Under the pieces are notes generated by a model. That model was not told where the DNA came from and ran no database searches. It was given only the letters and a program-made list of their open reading frames with translations. Made by a program: the position numbers and the translations under genes. Positions 19,630 to 29,972 of a DNA stretch of 64,000 nucleotides are shown one piece after another. Each line of letters opens with the position of its first letter. Within the stretch, counting starts at the first letter, position 1. Origin of the DNA: Anthostomella pinea (Eukaryota > Ascomycota > Sordariomycetes > Xylariales > Xylariaceae); the NCBI GenBank assembly GCA_963556695.1, contig CAUWAG010000019.1:1550001-1614000 (forward strand), read 5' to 3'.

Positions 19630-22459
19630 TCAACCCAAGCAGAACAGCTCATCAGCCTCACACGTAGATTGCGCCAATTCCCCGTCCATAAGTCCATCAA
19701 CATATGCCTCACCAACCAGAGAATGCTGACCCAGGGCACCTGGCATATCCACATCCTGTCCCGTAGTCCTAAGCACGTAACAGGCACTAAAGCCACCTAA
19801 AGTCACGACCTTGTCACCGGGTCTGATGCTTTCCGGACCGAGCCCAACGAACCCCTTTTCCGTGACGAACGCTCTCTTGTTGACCCACCGCAGCAAGGCC
19901 TCCACATACGGTCTAGACTCGGATGGGAGATCTCTGCTTCTCTTGTTGACGCATTCTTGAAGACCTCGTAGCGTAGCTTCATACCGCGAACGAGTCGAGG
20001 GTTCCCCGCGGACGAGTCGGCTCTCTAGCACGATCTGGTCGGTGCACGGAACGCGCCAGGCTGAGTCTTCATGTGAGGGCGGCTTCAAGCCGGTATCGCG
20101 GCTACTGTTCGAAGAATCGACGGCAAGCTTCTGGGCGTGGGAACACAAGTCTTGAATCTCGCTTAGGAAGGCTAGCAGTTCATCGTAGGTGGCAGAGCGC
20201 GAATGCATCGTCTCTGCCGCTCGGACAGACGACGAAGGGAAATCGACCCGCGCCCGGGGGGACCAGACTGTACCGATTCGGGCAATGTTGTCGATGTGCC
20301 GACCATGTACGCACAGTATCGCATCGTGAGGGGGTCCCGGAGTCTTGCTAGGAAGATGGGTTGTTCCGCACGCGTTGAACTTTGGCAGCCACGCTTTCGC
20401 CTGCCCTTGGCTACATAGGCTTTCGTATATGGTCGCAGAGAAGTCGGGCACCCAGCTAGGAAGATTCGCGGTGACCTTAGTCTCGGGCTGCGACCATGCC
20501 AGGATATCTGTAAACCCGTTCTCGATCATGGAGCGCGTGACAGCTGTGTACGTCTTCTGAGCGTCTAGACTGTAGTCTGCTTTGATATAAGACCTCTCGC
20601 TAGTAGTGGCGAAGCCGAGGAGCCCGTAGATCATGTCTCTCGGGTCGGTGCTCCTGGAGCCCCTCGGTAACTCCTTGACACAGAAGTTCGTCATGGCAAT
20701 GCGGAGTGATATGACATCGGGAGGATATATCGAAGTGTAAACGATGAGGCGGTGCATTTCTGGGAAGGAGGGAAAACCGTAGGCAAATTCATGGAGATGT
20801 GGATTAATCTCAACAACTCCTCGCGAGAGTTGGTGCGTGCTAATGAGATGTTTCTGGAAGGTCTCGAGCAGTATCAGCGCGCCAGCCAGGTCTTTGGACA
20901 ACATACGGCGTCTGCCGCATATGAAGTGAAGATCTTTCGCCAAGTAGACCTCCTGAAGAACCCAGATGCGTTGCCAGAATGGCCTTGCCGAGAACGCCGA
21001 ATACTCCCCCGTGGGAAATCCGCCCTGGCTAGGAGGGGACTCGAACTTTGAGTGGACGTCAGACAGACAGCCGGCGAGGATCTGATCTAGCTCGAGTGAG
21101 TGCTCGTTGAGCTTCCCAGACCTCATGGGGCCAGCGTGCTTCCAGAACAGAGCTGCCAAATCGGAGAGGTGCAAGAGTAGACCATCGCTCGAGGTTTCGT
21201 CCGTCGCGTGCTCGTTCGGCCCAAGCCAAGCGTACACTTTCGACGCATTTGCGAAGATTTCCCCCATGTGCTGGACAAGTTGAGATTTCTCCCGATCGTC
21301 TTCTTGGTTTATGCAAACTCATACGCCATAATTAGCTTGCGGTGCAAGAAAAGGTTGTGGACTTGTGATATGAGAAAGGACCATCGCGAAGTATATCACA
21401 ACAGTAAAGGGACAATCGATAAGTTTGAGATGACATACTGGCATCTGCCCACAAATACATCCCCGGATCCGACTCTCTCAAATACGTCAGCGCATTGCTG
21501 AAGTTTTCCCGGATGTTGACGGGCTTCCCATTCACGAGGATCGAGCTGGTAAGCTGCTCATCACCCCATGCATAAGACAAGGCCAAGTAGTCCGGATGGT
21601 CGACATAAGGAAGGGTCTCTAAGCTGTAGCTTGCAAGAGCTTGATCGTCACTCGTGACCGAGTCAGGCCAATCGGGAGGAACCAACTTTAGCAGACGTAT
21701 AGACTTGAGTGGAGGCTGTGAGCTGGCATATGCGCTCTTTATTTGCAAGGGGACAGGCGAAGGTTGCGCAGTCGGGACAGTAAGTGCTTCTTCAGTACCA
21801 CAGTCTACCGACGAGGCAGTACCCTCGTTTCCGGAGCTAAGATCAGTTAGAGAGGGTGCGTTTACTTCGTTCAAGTGGGTGGCATAGTGGCGCTGGAGCC
21901 GACGTGAACCAAGTATCGTCGTCGGAGGAGTACGAGGAAAATGAACAGGAACAAAAGTAAAAGGAGGTGGCGAAGGACGGCTTTGGGGACCAAGGTTGGC
22001 ATGCATGGGCTGCGAGAAGAACTGCATTTGAGCCACGTTGATTCTGTCGTTAATGCGGCCGCTCGACATCTGCCTCGGATGGCTGATTATCTCTTGTTGC
22101 GCCCATCGCTGCTGTGGAGCCACTGTCTGCGTATCGTAGACGATTCCGGCTGTGCTCATCTGCTGCAAAGGCGTCATCACCGTTGGAGCGCCCCTGGTCG
22201 CACGGTCGTTGCGAACGGCCTGTCTACGTGCTAGGCGTTGCTGGCGTTCCTGCTGAGCGAGCATGCGACACCGCAGCGCGTTTTGTGCTTGGATATTGGC
22301 AGCCGCGCTCTCATGGTCGAAGAAGCGTTCTGCAGGACTGACTCCAGATCCGTAGACGCCAAGTTGAGGTGGAGTTTGAGGAGGCAGAGCCTGAGACTGA
22401 CGATGAAGTGGCATCCTCCTCGCCTCTTGCGACTGTTCAGCGGCATTGGGGCCGGTCAT
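19630..22459 (-). CDS. HET-domain (heterokaryon incompatibility) protein
   Basis: Two exons, 22459-21439 and 21317-19630, giving 902 residues. Intron 21318-21438 has a GTATGT donor and a GAG end; joining A|TT restores the Ile of C-I-N-Q. The HET core starts near residue 290 with Y-L-A-L-S-Y-A-W-G-D, continues with W-A-D-A-I-C-I-N-Q-E-D (about 337-347) and A-S-K-V-Y-A-W-L-G. The C terminus carries L-V-G-E-A-Y-V-D-G-L-M-D-G-E, common in this family. The first 280 residues are unusual: Gln/Arg-rich, then Pro/Ser-rich, probably disordered. Members trigger programmed cell death after fusion of unlike strains, or act as innate-immunity-like effectors. The partner gene is not evident here. Confidence 0.85.
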
Positions 22460-23032
22460 TGTGGCAGCGATGCTGCTGATACACGTGCTGGTATGGCCGC
22501 ATGGTGCCAGTGCCAGCGAAGAGTTCCACGGCGTTGAAGGAAGGGAGGAGGTGGTATCGGCGGCGGTTCAGCTCTGCTCAAATCTGCCTGCACACTGTAC
22601 CTTGGTACCTAAGTTACCACCTACATGTAGGATGATCATCCACCAAGGATGAATTCGAAAACAGCCCTGGAGTGCAGTCTGGCATTGACTAGGTACACAA
22701 CCAATGACCTTGCTGCATTAGGTACTTATGCAGATCTGGTTCAACCATCTTACTTCTCGCATGGAAGGAAATCCCATGCCTTCCCAAGGTAGTGCGACCT
22801 GGGATCTGAGCCTACTGCGGGCAGTTCTATGTCGTCAGTTGTGAGCCTCACCTCGCAGTAAATCAATGTTGTCAGAAAACCAGTCAAATTCATACAAACA
22901 CGAGACTATCGCAATTATGAAGACCAAGTGGAGAGACTCCGTGTACCGCCGCACACACCCTACACTCCGCGACCATTGCACATGAAAGATGTTGTCAAAA
23001 GAGTCGAGACAATGGTAGCCTGCAACATTTCT
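22460..23032. other. Intergenic, HET promoter side
   Basis: Promoter region of the HET gene and 3' flank of the OM14-like gene. Carries the palindrome CCTACATGTAGG at 22620-22631. Confidence 0.5.
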
Positions 23033-23913
23033 CTACGACTGCTTCCCCTTCTTTCCCTTGTAGAGGTATCTGTAGCATGGGTGTTAGCCGCTGCCGATCA
23101 TGTGCTATAGCGCGACCCATGGGTCCGATCCGATTCAGGGCCACGGCATAGGCCCGGCAGGCCATTGAGTAAATAGGGGAAGGGGATTGGCACTCACCCT
23201 CCAACGATACTCTCGACGAGACCAACGCCCAGGGCCACACCAGCACCAATTCCGACGTGCTTCCAGCCGAATCGGCCACGCTCGTACAGGCCCCAGGCCT
23301 TGTAGCCTCCGTAGGTGCTCAGCGCGATGATGGCAGTCAGGTTTGAGACGACGAGAGCGGTGCTGGCGCCTTCGCTCAGGTCGCCGAACCACTGGGTGAG
23401 GATGTTGTCGGCCTTGCGCGCCTTGGCGGAGCCCTTCTTCTTGGCCATATCGGCCTCGGCGCGGGCGCGGGAGGCAGCATGTTCGGCAGCATCTTCTAGC
23501 TCTCGGCGGGCAGCTTGGGTGTCGGTCTGGACATCCTGCTCCATGAAGTCGGATGGGACGGTGCGGACGGAAGGGGCGTCGACATCAACGAGGGAACTGG
23601 TGCTAGCAGACTCGGAGTGGACGACCTGGGGAGGTTGAGGAGCGGCAGCCTATAGCAACGAGACCCGTGGTTAGCAGATGTACCCGTTGTCGCGTGACTC
23701 CCGATGGGGTGCATCGCGAACGACGCGGCCTATGCAATGCACAATGTGCAGAAGCAAGTAGAGGCAGACGCAGATAACGTACCTCCTCGGGGGTCTGCCG
23801 GGGTCCCGATGCAGCAGCAGCAGCGTACGACACTGCGCAGAGAGCCGTGTTAGCCAGCCTTTTCCAACTTCGATTCCCTCCTCTTCCTCGTCTGCCGCGT
23901 TAAACGACTTACT
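23033..23913 (-). CDS. OM14: OM14-like mitochondrial outer-membrane protein
   Basis: Four coding exons: 23913 (one base), 23832-23783, 23649-23198 and 23069-23033, giving 179 residues. The start codon is split A|TG by intron 23833-23912 (GTAAGT..CAG). The other introns are 23650-23782 (GTACGT..TAG) and 23070-23197 (GTGAGT..CAG); all phases agree. The N terminus is M-S-Y-A-A-A-A-A-S-G-P-R-Q-T-P-E-E, followed by an acidic/Ala-rich, coiled-coil-like segment and two hydrophobic stretches (T-A-L-V-V-S-N-L-T-A-I-I-A-L and G-I-G-A-G-V-A-L-G-V-G-L) around G-Y-K-A-W-G-L-Y-E-R-G-R. The last exon adds Y-L-Y-K-G-K-K-G-K-Q-S. This pattern fits the OM14 C-terminal family, an abundant outer-membrane protein that in yeast is a receptor for cytosolic ribosomes. 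The assignment is from memory of the family. Confidence 0.68.
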
Positions 23914-24764
23914 TGTGATGGGTGTTATTGCGGAAGGGAGCTGGTGGAAACAGATATTGCGAAGGAATCGGGTAGTCGAAGAGTACCGAGAATGCGGCAC
24001 AGCTCTACCTGGTGATGCGACTTGTTTGCTGTGAAGTAGTAGTAGGTAGTCGGCGGGTGGTGGATGAGGTTCAGGTTGGAAAGGGAATGCAGATACGCTT
24101 GCGGGAAGAAACCGGGCGGGCAGTCACTGGCGGCTCGTCGTGCTTTCCACGCTGCAGCGACTGGTCACAGCGATTACAGCGATCACAGTGGGTTGAATGC
24201 GCTGAACGGATTCATGCGACGCACTCTGAGACACCCGCCCAGTTCCAACTTCCAAGCTCCTTCTTAGCGCCGCCCATACCGTACCTTTACGGGATGCCAG
24301 CTCGAAGCTCACCCATGACGTCAAATGTGTGCATTTACCCATGACGGGCAGGAGCTGGAGGCAATTGCGATAATTCCATTGTGGTTTAGACGCATGTAAT
24401 ATCACAGATATGGGAAAGGGGCTTATCCACGCAACACCTTCAGCAAAGGGGTGCAGGCATAAGGGCCTCCAGCCTGAGAATGACAGAGTAGACGAGTGCC
24501 TCGTGTAATGAGTAAATGGGTAGATGGGAATTCTGTCCGAGCCAGAACTTTCTCACAGTGAGTGGTGTCTATTTCAGCATATCTCGTGTACAGCACATAT
24601 AAACATATAGTACACAATTACATACATCTTCTCGTACCTCTATGATCTAGACCTGAGCCTCCTGTTGTACAAGTAGATAGGAATGGCCGTCATCAGCAAT
24701 CCCAACCGCGTCGCCCCGTATGTAGGGAAATCCGGCACTGTCTCCCATTGCTGGCTCGTTTTGA
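23914..24764. other. Intergenic
   Basis: Upstream leader of the OM14-like gene and 3' flank of MIA40, which lies on the same strand. No further gene seen. Confidence 0.5.
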
Positions 24765-25814
24765 TTAAGCCTTGGACGCAGATGACGATGTAGCATCATG
24801 TGCGCTTTTCGGTATCACATCGCCGCTCTCCCCGCCGGATTCCTTTGGTTCTTCCGTCGGGCGCGTAGATTTCACGGGTTCTGGCGCGCTGGCCTTCGCA
24901 GTCTCCGGGGCCGTGCTAGAAGCCTCTGCCTCTGGGGTTGAGGTCTTTGCAGCCGAGGTTTCGATACCAGCCTCTGGCGCGCCGTCTGTCGGCTGTTCGT
25001 CGTCTTCGAGTTCCTCACCGTAGATTTCGGGATGTAGTCTGAAACAGTCCTGCATGTGCCTGTGAAGCACATTAGTCACAGCCCCTAATGCCAACGTAAA
25101 CCTCCATATCACACTTACTGAAACTTGTCAATGCAATCCATTCCCTTGGGCTCTTCGTTCGAGTAGACAAAGCAGCTGAAGGCAGCCTTGAACTCTTCGC
25201 CACAAGGGCCGTGCGCCATACCACCCAGACAAGGGCAGTCCCAGTTGATCTCGCCCGTCTCCGGATTGAAGGCGCCCTGCTGGCCTGCCTCCTCCTCCAA
25301 AGCTTCCGGGCTACCTTCTGCAAGTGGAGGAGAAGGTGGGTGTGACTGGCCAGTCGTCTCGACGTCTTGCACCGGCGCTGTCGGGGAGGTTGCTGCGGAT
25401 AGCGAAGCGGTTGCCGGTTCGGGGACAGACGCTGCGGCCGACTTCTGTGACCGTGCCTCAGCTTCCCGGCGTTTCTGGGCGACCACAGCCTCTACGGTCG
25501 GCAGGTCTTCGTCGGAAAATTGTGGAGGTGGCGGTATCGTCTTCACTGCTCGCACAGACACTGGTCAGCTACAGCTTGTGGTTCGGAGGGATCGGAATTT
25601 GTCGCATACGCTGTGGCTCCTCGGCAAAGGCTGCGCTTGTGCTGTACCAGTACACAGCACCAAGAGCCAGACCCCATCTTACGGCTGAGCTCTTCCAGCT
25701 CCGTTTCTTGTCTGCTGGGGAGGTCGAGGCAAAGCGGCGGCCGCTGGCGGCTAGGCCGGTTCGACGGAGGGAATTCGAGAGCCGCGGCGAGGACCGCAGC
25801 GCCGATCTGTACAT
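24765..25814 (-). CDS. MIA40: Mia40/Tim40 intermembrane-space import oxidoreductase
   Basis: Three exons: 25814-25610, 25545-25119 and 25059-24765, giving 308 residues. Introns are 25546-25609 (GTATGC, branch CTGAC, CAG) and 25060-25118 (GTAAGT..CAG). The protein has an Arg/Ser-rich mitochondrial presequence and one membrane anchor (about [11 protein letters not shown]), as in fungal membrane-tethered Mia40. The redox-active C172-P-C174 and twin CX9C pairs C183/C193 and C206/C216 follow, then an acidic Ala/Glu/Pro-rich tail of about 85 residues. Mia40 oxidises cysteine-rich proteins entering the intermembrane space, with Erv1 as electron acceptor. The second intron separates D-K-F-Q from H-M-Q-D-C-F inside the conserved core, which confirms the splice. 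Confidence 0.93.
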
Positions 25815-26570
25815 GGTAGCAGACGAGGGAGATAATGAGTGACTGGCTGAAAGGAGATGTAAAGAGGGTGACGAGGAAGTCTGGGATGAAGGAACTTGGC
25901 GATTCTGGTCAACGAGTCAAGGGTTCAAGGTTGGTAAGCAGCTTTCGTCAATAATTTTTGGCAGCTGCGAAAAGCACAACGCGCCCAGTTTCCGCGATGC
26001 GGTCACTCCAAAGCTCGGGCCACCCTCGTCAACTCAATTGAAGTCTGAGGTCAAGAGGTCAAGCCAGCACCCGGCTTCACACCCATGATTACCTAAACAA
26101 TAATAATATTCACATGTAGGTAAGTATGCAGCGGACCTACCCGGCACCAACAAGGCTAGCCCTGGGCAGGTGGTAATGCTGATGCAGGTATTGGATGGCG
26201 CTGGCGTTCACCTTCGCTGCTTGGACCTCCAGCTATTTTGACGCCGTGGATATTGTGGCCCTCCTTCATTTCATGTTGTGAGGAAGACTTCAATGTGGGC
26301 AGAGATCGCGACAGGTATAATAATACCTAAGTCAGTTTATACCTTCCATGTTACTTGTATCAACCCTAAGCCTTCCTTACCTCTTATCAACTGAGTAGGT
26401 ACATGGTACTGTAGGTATTTCGAACAAGACCATTGACCTCAGCCTGTAGTCAACTGTTTACATACCTAGTTCCGACCACTTCGAGAGTGTATGCACCCAA
26501 GACGACATCTTCCGAGTTATTCTCTAGCTGTACCAACATACCACCACCATTGCCTTTTTGAAAATCTGCA
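25815..26570. other. Divergent promoter region MIA40 / thiamine pyrophosphokinase
   Basis: Serves MIA40 (minus) and the thiamine pyrophosphokinase gene (plus). Contains scattered TAGGTA/TACCTA motifs, including CACATGTAGGTAAG near 26110. No gene seen. Confidence 0.5.
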
Positions 26571-27597
26571 ATGCCTCTCATCACCATGAACTCGCCCATG
26601 GCAGACGACGACGGACCAGTCTTCGAATGGTATCCCATCAGGCTGTTTCTATTGTACCCGGGCTATAAGTTTGCCTTGGTCGTCTTGAACCAGCCTTTCA
26701 GTGACGAAGCCTTGTTTAGGGATCTCTGGGCTACTGGTATGTAGATAGATGCACGGTTGAGTGTTCAAGTCTAACATGGAACTCAGCTTTTATGAGGGTC
26801 GCTGCTGATGGGGGTGCCAACCATATCTACAAGCTCAATACGGAATCCGCTTCCGGTCAAGATTATCCACTTGTACGTTCTACGGCACCTATGATACTAC
26901 TCCATCTCGAAATACCTACTTAAGTAGGTATATGCTAATTCAAACCCAGTCAGAGCTAGACGTCATCATCGGTGACCTCGACTCCCTGTCCGACGAGGCC
27001 CGAGCATTCTTCACCACCACCCGGGGCCGGGGGCACAGATCCTGCAGGATAATCCAGGACGCAGACCAATATGCGACCGACTTCACCAAGGCAGTTCGCC
27101 TGGTCCGTAAGGAGCTGTCGGGCCGGCATACACATCTGGTCTGCCTGGGCGGCCTCGGGGGTCGCGCCGACCAGGGGCTCAGCCAGCTGCACCACTTGTA
27201 CATGTTCCAGACGTCGCCCACCTACGCCGACGGTCGTATGTTCCTGCTTTCGCCCGAGAGCCTGTCGTTCGTACTTAAGCCGGGCCGGCACCGCATCCAC
27301 GTGCGCGAGCGCGGCGCCCTCTGTAGCGGATTTGCGCGCGTCAGCGGCGACCCCTTTGCCAAATACGTCGGTATCGTCCCTGTTGGACGCCCAAGCGTCA
27401 TCACGACCCGGGGGCTGGAGTGGGACGTCCAGGATTGGCCGACCGAGTTCGGCGTCCAAATGAGCACGAGCAACCATGTCCTCCCCGAGACAGACGTGGT
27501 CGTGGTCGAGACTACTGAAGATGTGCTGTTTACCATCGCCTGGAAAGAGGTACAGGTGGTGCAGCTGGCTGAGCCCCTGGTAGGCAATAAACTATGA
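26571..27597 (+). CDS. THI80: Thiamine pyrophosphokinase
   Basis: Three exons: 26571-26736, 26787-26872 and 26950-27597, giving 299 residues. Introns are 26737-26786 (GTATGT..CAG) and 26873-26949 (GTACGT..CAG). The enzyme transfers pyrophosphate from ATP to thiamine to make TPP in the cytosol. Family motifs: A-A-D63-G-G-A-N at the start of the catalytic fold, D88-V-I-I-G-D93-L-D95-S, and D121-A-D-Q-Y-A-T-D128-F-T-K, the metal and substrate-binding acidic residues. G-L-G-G-R-A-D-Q follows. The C-terminal thiamine-binding beta domain ends with W-K. The second intron contains a perfect 20-bp palindrome (26912-26931). No TPP riboswitch signature was noticed in either intron. Confidence 0.92.
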
Positions 27598-27997
27598 TGG
27601 CCGTATTACGTGAAGAAGTGAGGTCGGTTTCCTGGATATGGACGAGCCGTCAGGAAGGCTAGCTGGTGGACCAGTTCTTGACTGGTGATGGCGGTCGTGT
27701 ACGAGATTGAGTCCTATACCCCGAAGAGTTGGCACAGCATACCTGGGTACACCGTTCGTGTTGCACAGGATCAGCGACGAAACGGCTACTTTAGATGTCA
27801 CTTCGAGATGGCGAAACATCGGGAGCATGGCAAGGTTAGTGAGACAGAGGGACGGGTAGAACTGCAGCTGCAAAGCCCGCATTAGATTTCCCATATGCAA
27901 AATGACGCCGTACGCCTTGCTGTAAACAAACCATGTCCTTCAGTAGTCCGAGTAACCGAGCCATTCCAGTATCCATCGTTTTGTCTTGACTCCGGCG
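27598..27997. other. Convergent 3' region
   Basis: Between the stops of the pyrophosphokinase (plus) and BOS1 (minus). Probable 3' UTRs; nothing else seen. Confidence 0.55.
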
Positions 27998-28812
27998 CTA
28001 TTTCCTCAGGTAGTGTATACACAACCAGCAGAAGGCGAAGAATACGATGGCACCACCGCAGAATATCCATTTGTCCTGCCTGGCCCGCCTCTCGACCATG
28101 CGGATGGTGTCGCCGCTGACACCGAGCGTGTTGGCCACGCTGTACAGGCGCTTCTGCGTATGCTTGAGCATCTCGCGTTGACTTCCCAGGTCGCCCAGAA
28201 CCGCCTGGCCGCGGGCGATGTACTCGTCCAGGGCCGAGTTCGTGTTTTGGAAGAAATCCTGTTCCCGCAGCGCGTGTGACTCTCTCGTGTAGTCGTCGCT
28301 GCCCATGCTTAGCTGTCCGCCGACGGCACCACTGCTGCTGCCATAGCGGTCTGTCGAGCTCGGCGATGAGGGCGTCGCGTTCGCATACGGGTTCTCGGGA
28401 GTGGATGTTGTGAAGGGTCGCCTGCCGAATAGCTCTGAGCGGTTCTGGGCGTGGGAGGCGTCCTCGCGTTGGGATTTGAGGTTGGCGAACTCGGTGCGGA
28501 ATTCGGAAAGTTCGGTGCGGAAGTTCTTAATGCGGTCATAGGCCTTGTCTTGCTTGACTGGATTCATCTCCTGCTTTGCCAGGGCGTTATATTCGTCGAG
28601 CGTGCGCGAGAAGGCTGTCAGGGCGGCGGATATAGAGCCCAAGGCAGCTGGTGTTGGGGCGCCGTCAGAGGAGGAAGAGAGGTTGGCGAGATCGCGCTTG
28701 ATCGAGGTGGACTGCTTGAGCGCAGAGTTGAACTGTGTGTTCTGATAATAATGAGGTTAGAAGCTACCTAGACAAGCGTGAGTCGGAGTATGGAAGAAGG
28801 ATGGCGTACCAT
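27998..28812 (-). CDS. BOS1: Bos1-like ER-Golgi v-SNARE
   Basis: Two coding exons, 28812-28810 (ATG only) and 28741-27998, giving 248 residues. Intron 28742-28809 (GTACGC..CAG) begins directly after the start codon. The protein begins M-N-T-Q-F-N-S-A-L-K-Q, the typical start of fungal Bos1. Features: N-terminal helical region; Ser-rich linker (about 90-120); Qb-type SNARE motif (about 150-225, with L-G-D-L-G-S-Q-R and L-G-V-S-G-D-T-I-R-M-V-E-R-R); and one C-terminal membrane anchor (I-F-C-G-G-A-I-V-F-F-A-F-C-W-L) with a very short lumenal tail. It works in fusion of ER-derived COPII vesicles at the Golgi with Sec22, Bet1 and Sed5. Confidence 0.9.
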
Positions 28813-29070
28813 TTTGTAGCAGTTTCCGTCAGGCCAGCAGCCTGTACTCTTGGGAACAGCTTTGGAGGATGTAGGTATGCTCCAGGACACTGCGCCGAGG
28901 CGGACAGTCGATTAGTCGGACGGTCAGTTAGTCAGTTAGTTGGTTGCCGGCGCCGGTGCCGTGAGACAAGCAATGAGTGCGTTTGTATGTTAAATGGTTA
29001 AATGGGTGTGAGCGTATGCTTTTGCACTGCACAATGGGCAGACAGGCAGATGGACATAGGTGGCATTTCT

Positions 29071-29102
29071 CCAATCTCCAATCTCCAATCTCCGATCTCC
29101 AA
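29071..29102. repeat. CCAATCT tandem repeat
   Basis: Four to five imperfect copies of the 7-bp unit CCAATCT, about 260 bp upstream of the BOS1 start. Each copy contains the pentamer CCAAT, so it could act as a CCAAT-box cluster, but this may be chance. Confidence 0.5.
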
Positions 29103-29942
29103 CCCCCAAATAAAGCTTGCTCACCGCCTGCCCCAAGTGGCGGACTGGCTTTGGCAAAATAATCAGCCCTGTGACAAGGTAAGTTGCAAGTTCAGCCCGC
29201 TTCAGCCTCAAAATCCCAGCCCCGACACCATCTTGACCGCCCCGCAGCTATATCAAACAACGGTGCATCCTGCATCGAGCACGTGGGTGTCGTATCACTC
29301 GACCTGATGTACGGGCTTTATCTCAACTGACAAATTAACATGCAATGTTGTCTACGGGTGCGTCGCTGACGACCGGCTCTTCTCGCGTCCCGCCCATGCG
29401 CCGCCGGCCGCAGAGTGAATCGCCGTATTCCCCGTATACTCCGTGCAGCCCTCACCACTCTACACTTCTCGCCTCTTTGTGAGAGACTGGGTTGCACTCG
29501 CCTGCGGCCATGGCTACATCTAGGTACATCAGTGATCGCCTCCTGACGCTTCCGCTACGTCCCTTGTCACCCTGGCAGTGGTACTAGACATCCCCCCAAT
29601 AAACGCCGGAACTTCATACCTAGGGTAGGTACAGTAGGCATGTAAGTGAAGAAATCCCTTATTTACTTACCTACCTACCTATACCTCAAGCCTACATGCG
29701 GCTTCTCCAGAAAGGAGCTGTAGCCGTGACGGCTCCGAACGCTCTCTTGTTCTGTTGCTCTGAAATACCTACCCCCCACGCTTGAGCAGACCAAGGTCCC
29801 AAGTACCACCATGCCGACGTGTTTCGGATTGCAACCTTCTGTCCCAATGGATTTCCTGTTGAATTGCTCGCATTGCACAGACCGAGCCTCAAGATTGCGT
29901 TACACGCCGGCGGAGCCGACTACGGGCCATCGCTAAAGGTCA

Positions 29943-29948
29943 TATAAA
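29943..29948 (+). promoter_or_regulatory. TATA box of the MFS gene
   Basis: TATAAA only 30 bp before the outermost in-frame ATG (29973). This suggests transcription starts at or after that ATG, and that translation uses a later one (30006 or 30048). Confidence 0.45.
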
Positions 29949-29972
29949 GACTATCTCTCCCACCCCCGTTCC

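Larger units (their letters stand above)
28813..29972. other. Divergent promoter region with short repeats
   Basis: Between BOS1 (minus) and the MFS gene (plus). Contains a 7-bp CCAATCT repeat (29071-29102) and a TACC microsatellite-like run (about 29663-29681). No gene seen. Confidence 0.5.

Noticed and set aside
26737..26949. Possible TPP riboswitch in introns of the thiamine pyrophosphokinase gene
   Set aside because: The conserved CUGAGA-type elements of fungal TPP riboswitches were not found, and these riboswitches are known from other thiamine genes.
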